Source of the DNA: [Anoxybacillus] calidus
GTDB lineage: Bacteria > Bacillota > Bacilli > Bacillales > Anoxybacillaceae
Assembly: GCF_013760845.1 (NCBI RefSeq)
Contig: NZ_JACDUU010000009.1
Location: 60,576 to 124,575, forward strand
DNA: 64,000 bases
Direction of reading: 5' to 3'
Shown: piece by piece, positions 47,618 to 60,005 of the stretch
Numbering within the stretch: the first letter of the stretch is position 1
Layout of the letters: every line of letters begins with the position of its first letter
The notes under the pieces: generated by a model
Databases searched by the model: none
Seen by the model: only the letters and a program-made list of their open reading frames with translations
Told to the model about the DNA's origin: nothing
Made by a program: the position numbers and the translations under genes

Positions 47618-49507
47618 TTATTCATTCGACACTCGAGCGATTCTTCCTTGTTCTAAATAAACTAATAATATTGAAATATCGGCTGGATTTACTCCGGAAA
47701 TACGGGAAGCCTGTGCAACGGAAAGCGGGCGAACTTGTTTTAACTTTTGTCTTGCTTCTGTTGCAAGCCCGTTAATCGCATCATAATCAATATCCTCTGG
47801 AATTTTTTTGTTTTCCATCTTCTTCAAGCGTTCTACTTGTTGAAGTGATTTCTCAATGTATCCTTCATACTTAATTTGGATTTCTACTTGTTCCGCTACC
47901 TCTGGCGGAATTTCTACATCTGCCGGTGCAAGCATTTTGATGTGCTCGTATGTCATTTCTGGACGTTTCAATAAATCGGCAGCGCGAATTCCGTCTTTCA
48001 ACTCGCTTCCGCCAGCATTACGAATAACCTCTTGCACTTGTGCAGTCGGTTTAATAATATGGGAAGCTAATCGTTTTTTCTCTTTCTCAATGGCCTCTTT
48101 CTTCGCTAAAAACTTTTGATAACGCTCCTCGGAAATGAGACCGATTTTATAACCAATCTCTGTTAGACGCAAATCAGCGTTATCATGACGAAGTAATAAA
48201 CGATATTCCGCACGTGATGTCAGTAAACGATATGGCTCATTTGTTCCCTTTGTGACAAGATCGTCAATCAATACACCGATATAAGCATCGGAACGACTTA
48301 AAATAAGCTCTTCTTTTCCTAGTGCTTTTCTAGCGGCATTAATTCCGGCAATAATTCCTTGTCCCGCTGCTTCTTCATAGCCAGAAGTTCCGTTAATTTG
48401 TCCGGCCGTATATAAATTTTTCACGATTTTCGTTTCAAGCGTTGGCCACAACTGTGTTGGTACAATCGCGTCATATTCAATTGCATAGCCAGCGCGCATC
48501 ATTTCCACATTCTCTAAACCAGGAATCGTTGCTAAAATTTTCCGCTGAATATGCTCTGGTAAGCTTGTTGATAATCCTTGTACATACACTTCCTCTGTAT
48601 TGCGTCCTTCCGGCTCTAAGAAAATTTGATGACGCGGTTTGTCATGGAAACGGACAATTTTATCTTCAATGGACGGACAGTAGCGTGGTCCTGTTCCTTT
48701 AATCATTCCTGAGTACATTGGTGATAAGTGAAGATTCTCGTCAATAATTCGATGAGTCTCTTCCGTTGTATACGTTAACCAGCAAGGAAGCTGATCGGTA
48801 ATAAACTCCGTCGTCTCATAGGAAAACGCTCTAGGAACATCGTCACCCGGCTGAATTTCTGTTTTACTGTAATCGATAGATCGACTATTTACTCGAGGAG
48901 GTGTTCCTGTTTTAAAACGCACTAATTCAAACCCAAGCTCTTCTAAATGCTCAGATAACTTGATAGAAGGCTGCTGGTTATTTGGACCGCTCGAGTATTT
49001 AATGTCACCGATAATAATTTCTCCGCGTAAAAATGTTCCAGTTGTAATAACAACTGTTTTGGCATAATAGTGAGCCCCTGTATGCGTAATAACTCCTTTG
49101 CAGACGCCGTCCTCAACGATTAAACGTTCTACTTTTCCCTGCAATAATGTGAGATTCTTTTGATTTTCAAGCGTCTTTTTCATTTCATGCTGATATAGGA
49201 ACTTATCCGCTTGAGCACGCAACGCACGCACAGCTGGACCTTTTCCTGTATTCAACATTCTCATTTGAATATAGGTTTTATCAATATTTTTCCCCATTTC
49301 TCCGCCCAGCGCATCAATTTCTCTCACAACAATTCCTTTTGCTGGACCACCAATCGATGGGTTACAAGGCATAAACGCAACCATATCAAGATTGAGTGTA
49401 ATCATTAACGTCTTTGCTCCCATGCGAGCCGCGGCTAATCCCGCTTCACACCCCGCATGCCCGGCACCAACTACAATAACGTCATATGAGCCGGCGTGAT
49501 ATTCCAT
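47618..49507 (-). CDS. mnmG: tRNA uridine-5-carboxymethylaminomethyl modification enzyme MnmG
   Basis: A 629-residue FAD protein (GidA). The N-terminus holds the dinucleotide fold [20 protein letters not shown], then [20 protein letters not shown] with a catalytic Cys, TGTFLRGEI, and [17 protein letters not shown] with the late FAD motif. The C-terminal helical domain binds MnmE ([19 protein letters not shown]). MnmEG adds cmnm5 to wobble U34. Full length; strong synteny with mnmE upstream. Confidence 0.97.
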   Translation of the reverse strand: MEYHAGSYDVIVVGAGHAGCEAGLAAARMGAKTLMITLNLDMVAFMPCNPSIGGPAKGIVVREIDALGGEMGKNIDKTYIQMRMLNTGKGPAVRALRAQADKFLYQHEMKKTLENQKNLTLLQGKVERLIVEDGVCKGVITHTGAHYYAKTVVITTGTFLRGEIIIGDIKYSSGPNNQQPSIKLSEHLEELGFELVRFKTGTPPRVNSRSIDYSKTEIQPGDDVPRAFSYETTEFITDQLPCWLTYTTEETHRIIDENLHLSPMYSGMIKGTGPRYCPSIEDKIVRFHDKPRHQIFLEPEGRNTEEVYVQGLSTSLPEHIQRKILATIPGLENVEMMRAGYAIEYDAIVPTQLWPTLETKIVKNLYTAGQINGTSGYEEAAGQGIIAGINAARKALGKEELILSRSDAYIGVLIDDLVTKGTNEPYRLLTSRAEYRLLLRHDNADLRLTEIGYKIGLISEERYQKFLAKKEAIEKEKKRLASHIIKPTAQVQEVIRNAGGSELKDGIRAADLLKRPEMTYEHIKMLAPADVEIPPEVAEQVEIQIKYEGYIEKSLQQVERLKKMENKKIPEDIDYDAINGLATEARQKLKQVRPLSVAQASRISGVNPADISILLVYLEQGRIARVSNE

Positions 49508-49549
49508 AAAAATAACCTCCTTCTTTCAATCCCTCTGTGACAAATATAC

Positions 49550-50935
49550 TTACTTTCCTAAGCAAAATTGCGAAAAGAGCTGATCAATCAAACTTTCATG
49601 TACCGTATCACCGATAATCTCACCTAGCAATTCCCATGTTCTTGTTAAATCGATTTGCACAATATCAATTGGCACTCCTGCTTCTATTCCAGAAATCGCT
49701 TCTTCAACCGCCTGTTTCGCTTGATGAAGAAGTGCAATATGCCGAGAGTTAGATACATATGTTAAATCTTTTGCTTCAATAGCACCCGTAAAAAATAGAG
49801 AAGAAATCGCTTCTTCTAATTCATCAATTCCTTTTTCTTGTAAAAGAGATGTAGTTACAATTGGCCAATTGCCAGCGAGCTCCCGAACACGTCCCATGTC
49901 AATTTTCTGCGGTAAGTCCGTTTTATTGACGATGACAATCACATCCATATCCTTAACCGCTTCAAAAAGTTGCTCATCTTCTGGGGTTAGTTCCTCATTA
50001 TAATTTAAAACGAGTAAAATTAAGTCGGCTTTCTTAAGCACTTCGCGCGAACGCTCTACTCCGATTCTTTCGACAATATCTTCCGTTTCACGAATTCCAG
50101 CTGTATCGATTAATCGAAGCGGCACTCCGCGCACGTTTACGTATTCTTCAATGACATCCCTTGTTGTTCCTGGAATATCAGTGACAATCGCCTTATTTTC
50201 ATGTACTAAACTGTTGAGTAATGATGATTTCCCGACATTCGGCCTACCAATAATCACCGTTGCCAAACCTTCACGCAATATTTTCCCTTGCTGTGATGTT
50301 TGCAAAAGCTTATTAATCTCATCACGAACATAGAGCGCTTTTTCAATGAGCATTTTATGCGTCATCTCTTCAACATCGTCATATTCTGGGTAATCGATGT
50401 TTACTTCAACGTGAGCTAATGTCTCTAAAATCGTTTGCCGTAACCCGCGGATTAGCTTTGAAAGGCGCCCTTCCATTTGACTTAACGCTACATTCATCGC
50501 CCTGTCTGTTTTCGCACGAATTAAATCCATAACCGCTTCCGCCTGTGACAAATCAATGCGCCCATTTAAAAAGGCGCGTTTTGTAAATTCTCCCGGTTCA
50601 GCTAAACGCGCTCCATTCGTTAACACAAGCTGTAGAACACGATTGACAGAAAAGAGACCACCGTGACAATTAATTTCCACGACGTCTTCCCTTGTAAATG
50701 TTTTTGGCGCTCTCATCACCGTTACCATTACTTCTTCAACCGTTTGCCCTGAAGAAGGATCGACAATATGACCATAATGAATCGTATGAGATGGTACGTC
50801 TTTTAAGCGCTTGTCCCCGACTCCCTTAAAAATTTTATCAGCAATTTGTATCGCCTCATTTCCGCTTAGTCGGACAATCGCTATCGCTCCTTCTCCCAGC
50901 GGCGTTGAAATGGCTGCAATTGTATCAAACTCCAT
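49550..50935 (-). CDS. mnmE: tRNA modification GTPase MnmE
   Basis: A 461-residue protein (TrmE/ThdF). Tetrahydrofolate-binding N-terminal domain ([20 protein letters not shown]), a helical domain with a G domain inserted at about 220-380 ([36 protein letters not shown]), and the C-terminal FCLGK with the catalytic Cys. Partner of MnmG in wobble-uridine modification. Start ATG 50935. The space upstream to jag contains DnaA boxes. Confidence 0.97.
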   Translation of the reverse strand: MEFDTIAAISTPLGEGAIAIVRLSGNEAIQIADKIFKGVGDKRLKDVPSHTIHYGHIVDPSSGQTVEEVMVTVMRAPKTFTREDVVEINCHGGLFSVNRVLQLVLTNGARLAEPGEFTKRAFLNGRIDLSQAEAVMDLIRAKTDRAMNVALSQMEGRLSKLIRGLRQTILETLAHVEVNIDYPEYDDVEEMTHKMLIEKALYVRDEINKLLQTSQQGKILREGLATVIIGRPNVGKSSLLNSLVHENKAIVTDIPGTTRDVIEEYVNVRGVPLRLIDTAGIRETEDIVERIGVERSREVLKKADLILLVLNYNEELTPEDEQLFEAVKDMDVIVIVNKTDLPQKIDMGRVRELAGNWPIVTTSLLQEKGIDELEEAISSLFFTGAIEAKDLTYVSNSRHIALLHQAKQAVEEAISGIEAGVPIDIVQIDLTRTWELLGEIIGDTVHESLIDQLFSQFCLGK

Positions 50936-51083
50936 CTCCTATCACCTCTTTTTTACTAAAAAAGCCGCTATCCTATCTATATGTTAAATCCCATTATATC
51001 CCGAATAGATTCCCTAAATTATTAAAATAACACATTTATATTGTGAACAAAAGAAAATGTTTCTATATTCCCAGACACAAAAA

Positions 51084-51136
51084 TTATCCACATTCAGTGC
51101 AATCATTTTAATTTTAACTTATCCACATGTGAATAA
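51084..51136. promoter_or_regulatory. DnaA-box cluster between mnmE and jag
   Basis: Perfect TTATCCACA at 51084-51092 and 51119-51127, with TGTGAATAA (one mismatch, reverse) at 51128-51136. The last two together make the near-palindrome TTATCCACATGTGAATAA. The whole 311-base gap (50936-51246) is otherwise AT-rich without genes. Confidence 0.75.
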
Positions 51137-51210
51137 CAATAATAATAAGCACGTCAATATCAATTCAGGAGTAATGAAGACGAATAAACATAAATTTTGC
51201 CTTTAAAAAG

Positions 51211-51250
51211 TTAAAAAAATAAACCCTAGGCATTACGCCCTAGAGTTTAT
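51211..51250 (-). terminator. Terminator of the rpmH-rnpA-spoIIIJ-jag series
   Basis: On the minus strand ATAAACTCTAGG, loop, CCTAGGGTTTAT then TTTTTTAAC; the stem begins at the jag stop codon. Confidence 0.8.
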
Positions 51251-51867
51251 TGATCCGGGGATATAACGATGTAGCGGTGCGGTTCCGTTCCAACAGAATA
51301 TGTTTTTATTCCTTTACGCTCCGCTAACGCGGCATGAATAATTTTTCTTTCATAAGCTGGAAGCGGCTCTAACTTGACTTCTTTTCCCGTTTTTATTGCT
51401 TTGTCCGCTAATTTTTGCGCTAATTGAGCAAGTGTCTCTTTTCGTCTCGCGCGATAGTTTTCTGCATCAATCGTAATATGAATATAATGTTCCGAATATC
51501 GATTGGCTACAAGTTGAGCTAACAATTGAAGCGAATTCAACGTTTGTCCATGTTTGCCAATTAATAAGGCCATTTGCTCGCCACTTAAAATAAATTCTGC
51601 ATTTCTGCCATTTTCTATTTTTTGAATATCTGCTTGAATTCCCATCTTTTCAATTACAGATTTTAAAAATTTCTCAGCTTCTTCTATAGGATTATAGATT
51701 AACTTTGCCTTTACAATAGCCGGTCTTGCCCCAAAAATCCCTAAAAAACCTTTCTTTCCTTCATCAACAACAATAATTTCCGCCCGTTCTTTCGAAACAT
51801 TTAGTTGAGCTAAAGCTAGATGAACTGCTTCTTCGACAGTTTGGGCCGTAGCAGTTACTTCTTTCAC
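51247..51867 (-). CDS. jag: RNA-binding protein Jag/KhpB
   Basis: A 206-residue protein with an N-terminal Jag domain ([20 protein letters not shown], plus [13 protein letters not shown]), a KH domain ([18 protein letters not shown]) and an R3H domain ([25 protein letters not shown]). It binds RNA and is linked to cell elongation and sporulation. It starts four bases before the spoIIIJ stop (overlap 51864-51867), so the two are translationally coupled. Confidence 0.94.
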   Translation of the reverse strand: MKEVTATAQTVEEAVHLALAQLNVSKERAEIIVVDEGKKGFLGIFGARPAIVKAKLIYNPIEEAEKFLKSVIEKMGIQADIQKIENGRNAEFILSGEQMALLIGKHGQTLNSLQLLAQLVANRYSEHYIHITIDAENYRARRKETLAQLAQKLADKAIKTGKEVKLEPLPAYERKIIHAALAERKGIKTYSVGTEPHRYIVISPDQ

Positions 51868-52634
51868 TTCTTCGCTCCTCCTGAATTAGCAGTCTTTATA
51901 TCTGGGCCTTTAATAAAGTATGTTTGAATAATCATAAAGATGTTTCCAACTACCCAATACAATGATAACGCTGCCGGGAAATTAATCGCAAAAATAACAA
52001 TCATAACCGGCATCATCCAGAGCATCATTGCCATTTGTGGATTTTGTTGTTCCGTTCCAGCCATAATCATTTTTTGTTGAATAAAAGTAGTTACTCCAGC
52101 TATTAACGGTAGAATATAGTACGGATCTTTATCTCCTAAATCAAACCATAAGAAGTTATGATTAGCGATTTCTTTTGTTCGCATAATAGCATGGTAAAAA
52201 CCAATCAAAATCGGCATCTGAATTAAAAGCGGGAAACAGCCTGCCAGCGGATTTACTCCATGCTTTTGGAACAATAGCATTGTTTCCTGTTGCAGCTTTT
52301 GTTGGGTTTGCATATCTTTAGAGCTATATTTTTCGCGCAACTTTTGCAATTCTGGCTGAAGAGCTTGCATTGCTTTTGAGTTTTTCGTCTGCTGAATCAT
52401 GAGTGGCAAAATAACTAAGCGAATTAAAACAGTAACAATAATAATCGACAAACCATAATTGTCATTAAACAAATTCGCAACATATGTGATTAGCCATGAA
52501 AGCGGATAAACAATGTACTGATTCCAAAATCCTTTGCTCTCCGGTGTAATTGGTTCGTTTATTTGTGAACAACCTGATACAAAGGCTAGCAAGGCCACTA
52601 ATAAAAATGCTAACCAAATCCGCCTTTTCACCAT
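51864..52634 (-). CDS. spoIIIJ: Membrane protein insertase YidC1/SpoIIIJ
   Basis: A 256-residue Oxa1-family insertase. Lipoprotein signal ending in the lipobox FVSGC (Cys22), five transmembrane helices, the conserved insertase segment [20 protein letters not shown] and the Arg-containing groove (VLIRLVILP). It inserts membrane proteins with or without SecYEG and, in SpoIIIJ form, is needed for forespore SigG activation. Adjacent to rnpA and jag, its universal place. Confidence 0.95.
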   Translation of the reverse strand: MVKRRIWLAFLLVALLAFVSGCSQINEPITPESKGFWNQYIVYPLSWLITYVANLFNDNYGLSIIIVTVLIRLVILPLMIQQTKNSKAMQALQPELQKLREKYSSKDMQTQQKLQQETMLLFQKHGVNPLAGCFPLLIQMPILIGFYHAIMRTKEIANHNFLWFDLGDKDPYYILPLIAGVTTFIQQKMIMAGTEQQNPQMAMMLWMMPVMIVIFAINFPAALSLYWVVGNIFMIIQTYFIKGPDIKTANSGGAKK

Positions 52635-52718
52635 TTTTTCCTCCTAACATTTAATATTCGTGCATATCCATTATGTATTTTAACATTATCATAGCTGAAA
52701 TAGCTGTCCAAATGTCAG

Positions 52719-53072
52719 TTATTTCATGATTCCAGCCTTCCTAAAGACATGGATTAAGCTTTTCTTTACTTCCGCATATCCCATATCCGAAACAGGCCTT
52801 CTCGCAATAATAACATAATCCTTGCCTGGAACGATTTGTTCCCCCGTCTCTAAAAACACTTGTCTTATATATCGTTTAATTCGATTTCTAACTACAGCTT
52901 TGCCAAGTTTTTTGCTTACTGACAACCCGACACGAAAGTAAGGCTGCTCCGGCTTATCAAGCACGTAAATAACGAACTGACGATTTGCCGTTGATCTTCC
53001 ATTTTGGAACACTTTTTGAAACTCGTCATTTTTCTTTATACGATATTTTTTCTTTATCCCAAGGTCCAACAC
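52719..53072 (-). CDS. rnpA: Ribonuclease P protein component
   Basis: A 117-residue basic protein: [48 protein letters not shown] is the conserved RNR motif region that contacts pre-tRNA and the RNA subunit. It matures tRNA 5' ends. Downstream of rpmH across a terminator-like stem that may reduce its expression relative to L34. Confidence 0.95.
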   Translation of the reverse strand: MLDLGIKKKYRIKKNDEFQKVFQNGRSTANRQFVIYVLDKPEQPYFRVGLSVSKKLGKAVVRNRIKRYIRQVFLETGEQIVPGKDYVIIARRPVSDMGYAEVKKSLIHVFRKAGIMK

Positions 53073-53115
53073 ACTCCCATATTCGTTCGGGATTTTATGA
53101 TGAAAGCAAGCTTAG

Positions 53116-53142
53116 AAAAAAGACCACTGAGGTTTCAGTGGC
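53116..53142 (-). terminator. Terminator or attenuator between rpmH and rnpA
   Basis: On the minus strand GCCACTGA, loop AACC, TCAGTGGT followed by CTTTTTTC, immediately after the rpmH stop. It would lower readthrough into rnpA. Confidence 0.8.
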
Positions 53143-53277
53143 CTATGCTGATAATACTTTTCTTCCTTTACGACGACGACGAGCAAGAACTTTACGTCCG
53201 TTCTTTGTGCTCATGCGAGCGCGGAAACCGTGAACTTTGCTGCGCTTACGCTTATTTGGTTGATAAGTTCTTTTCAT
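53143..53277 (-). CDS. rpmH: 50S ribosomal protein L34
   Basis: A 44-residue, very basic protein: [38 protein letters not shown], then RKVLSA, identical in layout to all bacterial L34. It is too short for most gene callers and the plus-strand frames over it are artefacts. ATG 53277 follows AGGGAGGTG, and a SigA promoter lies at 53324-53353. First gene leftwards from oriC. Confidence 0.97.
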   Translation of the reverse strand: MKRTYQPNKRKRSKVHGFRARMSTKNGRKVLARRRRKGRKVLSA

Positions 53278-53323
53278 TATATGACACCTCCCTGAGGAAT
53301 AACTGTTACAGGCAGTCTTTCTA

Positions 53324-53353
53324 ATTATAGTGAGAAATCTATAAAAATGTCAA
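53324..53353 (-). promoter_or_regulatory. SigA promoter of rpmH
   Basis: On the minus strand TTGACA (53353-53348), an 18-base spacer and TATAAT (53329-53324), both perfect hexamers, facing away from oriC. Confidence 0.85.
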
Positions 53354-53407
53354 CCGTTCCAGGAGTATCTTTCTTCAAAATGATCTTTAAACTTATACAA
53401 AGTTCAA

Positions 53408-53724
53408 TGTGGATAATTTTTTTCACTCTTTTTATATTATCCACAACATTTATCGACATTTTTTTCACATTTTATTCCTGTGTGGATAACAACTTTTCCA
53501 CAACTTTGGTTATTGTGGATAATTTTAAAAATACATTGCAACATAGTAGTTTATTTGTTATTATATTGTTGTTTTTACTTTGGATAATTTTTGTGAATAA
53601 GTTATTTATCCACAAAATGTGAATAAGTTGTGGACATCGTATTTAACATGTGAATAAACGTTATCCACATAGCGTGGATTTTGTCGAAATACTTTATTAT
53701 TTCCTATTTATATGTTTTTCCACA
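53408..53724. other. oriC: oriC, upstream DnaA-box region
   Basis: The rpmH-dnaA gap holds at least six perfect DnaA boxes: 53408-53416 and 53481-53489 and 53514-53522 (TGTGGATAA), 53437-53445, 53606-53614 and 53661-53669 (TTATCCACA). One-mismatch boxes lie at 53494-53502, 53579-53587, 53592-53600, 53618-53626, 53649-53657 and 53716-53724. This corresponds to the incA/incB side of the B. subtilis origin, involved in DnaA assembly and autoregulation of dnaA. A 53604-53670 subgroup has boxes in both orientations about 12-30 bases apart. Confidence 0.92.
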
Positions 53725-53809
53725 TTTGCATTTTTATAATCTTATATTCATTCATCTTATACAGTTATACAAAAGTTAAACAACCTCTTATGTAAAGGAG
53801 GGCCAACGG

Positions 53810-55159
53810 GTGGAAAATATACATGATTTATGGAATAAGGCGCTCGCAGAAATTGAAAAGAAAATCAGCAAGCCCAGCTTTGAAACATGGCTAAAGTCAA
53901 CAAAAGCCCACTCTCTTAAAGGTGATACACTCGTCATCATAGCCCCTAATGAATTTGCAAGAGACTGGCTAGACTCCCGCTATGCCAACTTAATTGCTGA
54001 AACGATTTATGACATTACTGGTGAAGAGCTGAAAATCAAGTTTATTATTCCGCAAAATCAAAACGAGGAAGAGTTTAACATAAAGCCCGCCATCAAAAAA
54101 CATCGGAAAACAGAGGAAGAACAAACAGAACTGCCGCAAAGCATGCTGAATCCAAAATATACTTTTGATACGTTTGTCATCGGTTCAGGAAACCGCTTTG
54201 CCCATGCAGCTTCATTAGCAGTAGCGGAAGCGCCTGCTAAAGCATATAATCCTCTTTTCATATACGGCGGTGTAGGATTAGGGAAGACACACTTAATGCA
54301 TGCAATTGGTCACTATGTTATTGAGCACAATCCATCGGCCAAAGTTGTCTACCTATCTTCTGAAAAATTTACAAACGAGTTCATTAACTCCATTCGAGAT
54401 AACAAAGCGGTCGATTTTCGCAATAAATATAGAAATGTAGACGTTCTATTAATTGACGATATTCAATTTTTAGCGGGAAAAGAACAAACACAAGAGGAAT
54501 TTTTCCATACATTTAATACGCTTCATGAAGAAAGTAAACAAATTGTTATTTCGAGCGACCGACCTCCAAAAGAAATCCCGACGCTCGAAGATCGCCTACG
54601 TTCACGCTTTGAATGGGGCCTTATTACGGACATCACTCCTCCTGATTTGGAAACGCGAATTGCTATCCTGCGCAAAAAAGCCAAAGCGGAAGGGTTTGAT
54701 ATTCCAAACGAAGTGATGCTTTATATAGCAAACCAAATTGACTCCAATATCCGTGAACTCGAGGGAGCACTTATTCGCGTAGTTGCTTATTCATCATTAA
54801 TTAACAAAGAAATTAATGCTGATTTAGCCGCTGAGGCTCTAAAGGACATTATTCCAAGTTCAAAACCAAAAGTCATCACCATTCAGGATATTCAAAGAGT
54901 CGTTGGACAGCATTTTAATGTAAAGCTGGAAGACTTTAAAGCTAAGAAGAGAACAAAATCAGTAGCTTTTCCGCGACAAATCGCGATGTATCTTTCCCGC
55001 GAGTTAACCGATTGTTCTTTACCGAAAATTGGTGAGGAGTTTGGCGGACGGGATCATACAACGGTCATTCACGCTCATGAAAAAATTTCTAAGCTCTTAC
55101 AAACGGATGTCCAATTACAGAAACATTTAAAAGAAATTCAAGAAAAATTAAAACAGTAG
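53810..55159 (+). CDS. dnaA: Chromosomal replication initiator DnaA
   Basis: A 449-residue AAA+ initiator. Domain I (1-85: [20 protein letters not shown], the SirA/DnaD contact surface), a short domain II, domain III with Walker [10 protein letters not shown] and Walker B LLIDDIQF, and domain IV with the DnaA signature [14 protein letters not shown] (helix-turn-helix). It starts at GTG 53810 with AAAGGAGGG. It melts oriC when ATP-bound and is a transcription factor for its own and other promoters. Confidence 0.98.
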   Translation: MENIHDLWNKALAEIEKKISKPSFETWLKSTKAHSLKGDTLVIIAPNEFARDWLDSRYANLIAETIYDITGEELKIKFIIPQNQNEEEFNIKPAIKKHRKTEEEQTELPQSMLNPKYTFDTFVIGSGNRFAHAASLAVAEAPAKAYNPLFIYGGVGLGKTHLMHAIGHYVIEHNPSAKVVYLSSEKFTNEFINSIRDNKAVDFRNKYRNVDVLLIDDIQFLAGKEQTQEEFFHTFNTLHEESKQIVISSDRPPKEIPTLEDRLRSRFEWGLITDITPPDLETRIAILRKKAKAEGFDIPNEVMLYIANQIDSNIRELEGALIRVVAYSSLINKEINADLAAEALKDIIPSSKPKVITIQDIQRVVGQHFNVKLEDFKAKKRTKSVAFPRQIAMYLSRELTDCSLPKIGEEFGGRDHTTVIHAHEKISKLLQTDVQLQKHLKEIQEKLKQ

Positions 55160-55189
55160 AAAGCAGACTACTTGAACTTTTTAGGATAA

Positions 55190-55335
55190 TGTGAATAACA
55201 ATAGCTTGTTTTTACACAGTTTGTCCACATGTGGATAGACTGTGTTTCCTTTGTTTTTCAGAGTTATCCACATGTCAACAACACCTACGACTACTTCTAT
55301 TATTTTTTAAGAATAATAATATATAAAATAGACAC
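55190..55335. other. oriC: oriC, downstream DnaA boxes, DnaA-trio-like tract and AT-rich unwinding region
   Basis: Between dnaA and dnaN: TGTGAATAA (55190-55198), a TTGTCCACA/TGTGGATAG back-to-back pair (55221-55238) and a perfect TTATCCACA at 55264-55272. Twelve bases further starts CTA-CGA-CTA-CTT-CTA-TTA (55285-55302), whose complement reads as 3'-GAT type trinucleotides, i.e. the DnaA-trio pattern of the basal unwinding system. An A/T-only stretch (about 55299-55330) follows. This matches the incC/DUE side of the B. subtilis origin. Confidence 0.8.
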
Positions 55336-55354
55336 ATTTAGGAGGAACTTGTTG

Positions 55355-56491
55355 ATGAAATTTGTGATTCAGCGCGACTATTTAGTTCGAAGTGTTCAAG
55401 ATGTCATGAAAGCAATCTCTTCAAGAACAACTATCCCCATCTTAACAGGTATTAAAATTGTAGCGACTGAGCAAGGCGTTACGTTGACTGGAAGCGATTC
55501 AGATATTTCTATTGAATCCTTTATTCCTGTGGAAGAAGAAGATAAAGTCATAGTAGAAATCCTGGAACCAGGAAGCATTGTGCTACCAGCTCGTTTCTTT
55601 GGTGAAATTGTAAAAAAACTCCCAAAAGAAACAGTAGAAATCGAAGTACAAAATCAGTTTTTAACGATTATTCGTTCAGGGAAAGCAGAATTCAATCTCA
55701 ATGGATTAGATGCAGAAGAGTATCCACGTCTGCCGCAAATTGAAGAAGAAAATGTATTTAAAATTCCTACAGATTTACTAAAAACAATCATTCGCCAAAC
55801 TGTTTTTGCTGTTTCCACTTCAGAAACTAGACCGATCTTGACAGGTGTAAACTGGAAGGTGGAAAACAATGAACTCATCTGTATTGCAACAGATAGCCAT
55901 CGTTTAGCGCTGCGGAAGGCGAAAATCGAAACAGAGAGTGAAGTATTCTACAATGTTGTCATTCCAGGAAAAAGCTTGAATGAATTAAGTAAAATTTTAG
56001 ACGATACTACAGAATTAGTAGATATTGTTATTACTGAAAACCAAATCCTATTTAAAACAAAACATTTGTTATTTTTCTCAAGACTTCTTGAAGGGAATTA
56101 TCCAGAGACATCCCGTTTAATTCCTGAAGATAGCAAAACAGACGTTATAGTAAATGCGAAAGAGTTTTTCCAAGCTATTGATCGTGCTTCTCTTTTGGCA
56201 AGGGAAGGTAGAAATAACGTAGTAAAATTATCAACTTTGCAGGATGGTGTCATTGAGATTTCCTCTAATTCTCCTGAAATCGGAAAAGTCATTGAGGAAA
56301 TTCAAAGTGAATCTGTCACAGGGGAAGAATTGAAAATTTCTTTCAGTGCAAAATATATGATGGAGGCTCTCAAAGCGTTGGAGGGAACAGAAATTAAAAT
56401 TAGCTTCACTGGAGCGATGCGGCCATTTTTAATTCGTCCGATTAATGATGAATCAATGCTTCAACTTATTCTTCCTGTAAGAACGTACTAA
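55355..56491 (+). CDS. dnaN: DNA polymerase III beta subunit (sliding clamp)
   Basis: A 378-residue clamp with three repeated clamp folds: MKFVIQRDYLVRSVQDVMKA, the middle VFAVSTSETRPILTGVNW, and the C-terminal AMRPFLI plus MLQLILPVRTY end. Start ATG 55355 with AGGAGG, same length as B. subtilis; the longer upstream frame crosses oriC. It tethers polymerase and recruits YabA and Hda-like regulators of initiation. Confidence 0.97.
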   Translation: MKFVIQRDYLVRSVQDVMKAISSRTTIPILTGIKIVATEQGVTLTGSDSDISIESFIPVEEEDKVIVEILEPGSIVLPARFFGEIVKKLPKETVEIEVQNQFLTIIRSGKAEFNLNGLDAEEYPRLPQIEEENVFKIPTDLLKTIIRQTVFAVSTSETRPILTGVNWKVENNELICIATDSHRLALRKAKIETESEVFYNVVIPGKSLNELSKILDDTTELVDIVITENQILFKTKHLLFFSRLLEGNYPETSRLIPEDSKTDVIVNAKEFFQAIDRASLLAREGRNNVVKLSTLQDGVIEISSNSPEIGKVIEEIQSESVTGEELKISFSAKYMMEALKALEGTEIKISFTGAMRPFLIRPINDESMLQLILPVRTY

Positions 56492-56496
56492 AAAAT

Positions 56497-56540
56497 GAAA
56501 GCTGCTAGAAAGACGGGGTTCTGGCAGCTTTCTTTTCTAT
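56497..56540 (+). terminator. Terminator of dnaA-dnaN
   Basis: GAAAGCTGCTAGAA and TTCTGGCAGCTTTC pair with one G-U, followed by TTTTCT; six bases after the dnaN stop. Confidence 0.85.
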
Positions 56541-56598
56541 GGACAAAATTTTTAGTAAAATGAAATAATGGACAGTTTTTACGAAAGAGAGCGATTGA

Positions 56599-56817
56599 AT
56601 GATGGTTGAGAAAATTAAAATTTCTACGGATACAATTACACTAGGTCAATTATTGAAATTAGCGAACGTAATTGAAACGGGTGGCATGGCGAAATGGTTT
56701 TTGCAAAACTATGAAGTATATGTAAATGGAGAGCGCGAAAACCGTCGCGGCCGCAAACTAAAGCCTGAAGATGTAGTCGAAATTAAAGGACACGGTACCT
56801 TTATTGTAATCACATAG
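56599..56817 (+). CDS. yaaA: S4-domain RNA-binding protein YaaA
   Basis: A 72-residue S4-like protein: [20 protein letters not shown], then [20 protein letters not shown] with [14 protein letters not shown]. It probably binds RNA or the ribosome; role not defined. Invariant position between dnaN and recF. Two adjacent ATG codons (56599, 56602) could serve as start. It ends 16 bases before the recF start. Confidence 0.93.
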   Translation: MMVEKIKISTDTITLGQLLKLANVIETGGMAKWFLQNYEVYVNGERENRRGRKLKPEDVVEIKGHGTFIVIT

Positions 56818-56833
56818 AGTAGGTGAAGTACCT

Positions 56834-57949
56834 TTGTTTTTAACGAATTTATGCTTAAAAAATTACCGTAATTATAAAAGCGCCGAACTTCAGTTTGAAA
56901 ATAAAGTAAATATCATTTTAGGGGAAAATGCCCAAGGAAAAACGAATGTGATGGAAGCCATTTATGTTTTAGCAATGGCAAAATCCCACCGTACTTCTAA
57001 CGATAAAGACCTTATTTGTTGGGAAGAGGAATATGCTAAAATAGAGGGGAGAGCCATAAAACGAAAGGGCCCATTGTCTTTGGAATTAATAATCTCGAAA
57101 AAAGGAAAAAAAGCACGGAGTAATCATATTGAACAGCCAAAATTAAGTCAATACGTTGGAAATATAAATGTTGTCATGTTTGCTCCTGAGGATTTGAATC
57201 TTGTCAAAGGAAGTCCTCAAATAAGAAGACGTTTTATCGACATGGAAATTGGACAAGTTTCCCCTGTTTATATGCATGATTTAAGTCAATACCAAAAAAT
57301 CTTGCAGCAAAGAAATCATTATTTAAAACTGCTCCAATCGAATCGTCATAACGATGAAACAATGCTCGAAGTATTAACGGATCAATTAATTGAATTAGCT
57401 GCTAAGATTACATTAAAACGATACCAGTTTTTGGATTTGTTGCAAAAATGGGCTGAACCCATTCATTATGAGATAAGCAGAGGGCTTGAAACATTGGAGA
57501 TAAAATATCGTCCGTCTATCGATGTATCAGAAGACGTGGAATTGTCGAGAATAATAGAAGCATATAACGAGAAGTTTGCTAAAATAAAGGATAGAGAAAT
57601 AGACAGGGGAACGACATTGGTGGGCCCGCATCGTGATGATTTAGCATTCGATGTGAATGGAAAAGATGTGCAAACATTCGGCTCGCAAGGCCAGCAACGA
57701 ACAACCGCTCTCTCTTTAAAATTAGCGGAAATTGAGCTTATTTTTTCTGAAATTGGCGATTATCCAATCTTGCTGTTGGATGATGTTTTATCAGAGCTTG
57801 ACGATTTTCGCCAAACTCATTTGCTCAATACTATACAAGGAAAAGTGCAAACATTTGTAACAACAACGAGTATCGATGGAATAGAGCATGAGGTAATTAA
57901 AGAAGCGGATATATATAAAGTTGTTTCAGGGCAAATTGCCAAGGTTTAA
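56834..57949 (+). CDS. recF: DNA replication and repair protein RecF
   Basis: A 371-residue SMC-like ATPase. Walker [16 protein letters not shown], signature [17 protein letters not shown] and Walker [12 protein letters not shown] are all present. RecF helps RecOR load RecA at gaps. The start is TTG 56834 with TAGGTGAAG upstream; the family N-terminus ([14 protein letters not shown]) supports it. No remB/yaaB gene follows, unlike B. subtilis. Confidence 0.96.
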   Translation: MFLTNLCLKNYRNYKSAELQFENKVNIILGENAQGKTNVMEAIYVLAMAKSHRTSNDKDLICWEEEYAKIEGRAIKRKGPLSLELIISKKGKKARSNHIEQPKLSQYVGNINVVMFAPEDLNLVKGSPQIRRRFIDMEIGQVSPVYMHDLSQYQKILQQRNHYLKLLQSNRHNDETMLEVLTDQLIELAAKITLKRYQFLDLLQKWAEPIHYEISRGLETLEIKYRPSIDVSEDVELSRIIEAYNEKFAKIKDREIDRGTTLVGPHRDDLAFDVNGKDVQTFGSQGQQRTTALSLKLAEIELIFSEIGDYPILLLDDVLSELDDFRQTHLLNTIQGKVQTFVTTTSIDGIEHEVIKEADIYKVVSGQIAKV

Positions 57950-57971
57950 TTTTTTTATAGGGAAAGCGTAG

Positions 57972-59903
<1,932 letters not shown>

Positions 59904-59930
59904 GGATAGATAGTGTATCTATCCTTCTTT
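59904..59930 (+). terminator. Hairpin between gyrB and gyrA
   Basis: GGATAGATA, loop GTG, TATCTATCC followed by TTCTTTG, directly after the gyrB stop. It could partially terminate; gyrA has its own start signals 80 bases on. Confidence 0.7.
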
Positions 59931-60005
59931 GTACATCGGAGAGTGTTTAACTAATCACCCTCCCCAAATTTTAATAAAGTGAACTTCTAAGGGAGGTTCG
60001 TTTCT

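Noticed and set aside
53004..53324. Plus-strand frames across rpmH and rnpA
   Set aside because: They are shadows of the real minus-strand ribosomal and RNase P genes.
53347..53622. 91-codon plus-strand frame within oriC
   Set aside because: It runs through DnaA boxes and AT-rich DNA, has no ribosome site, and is explained by the origin.
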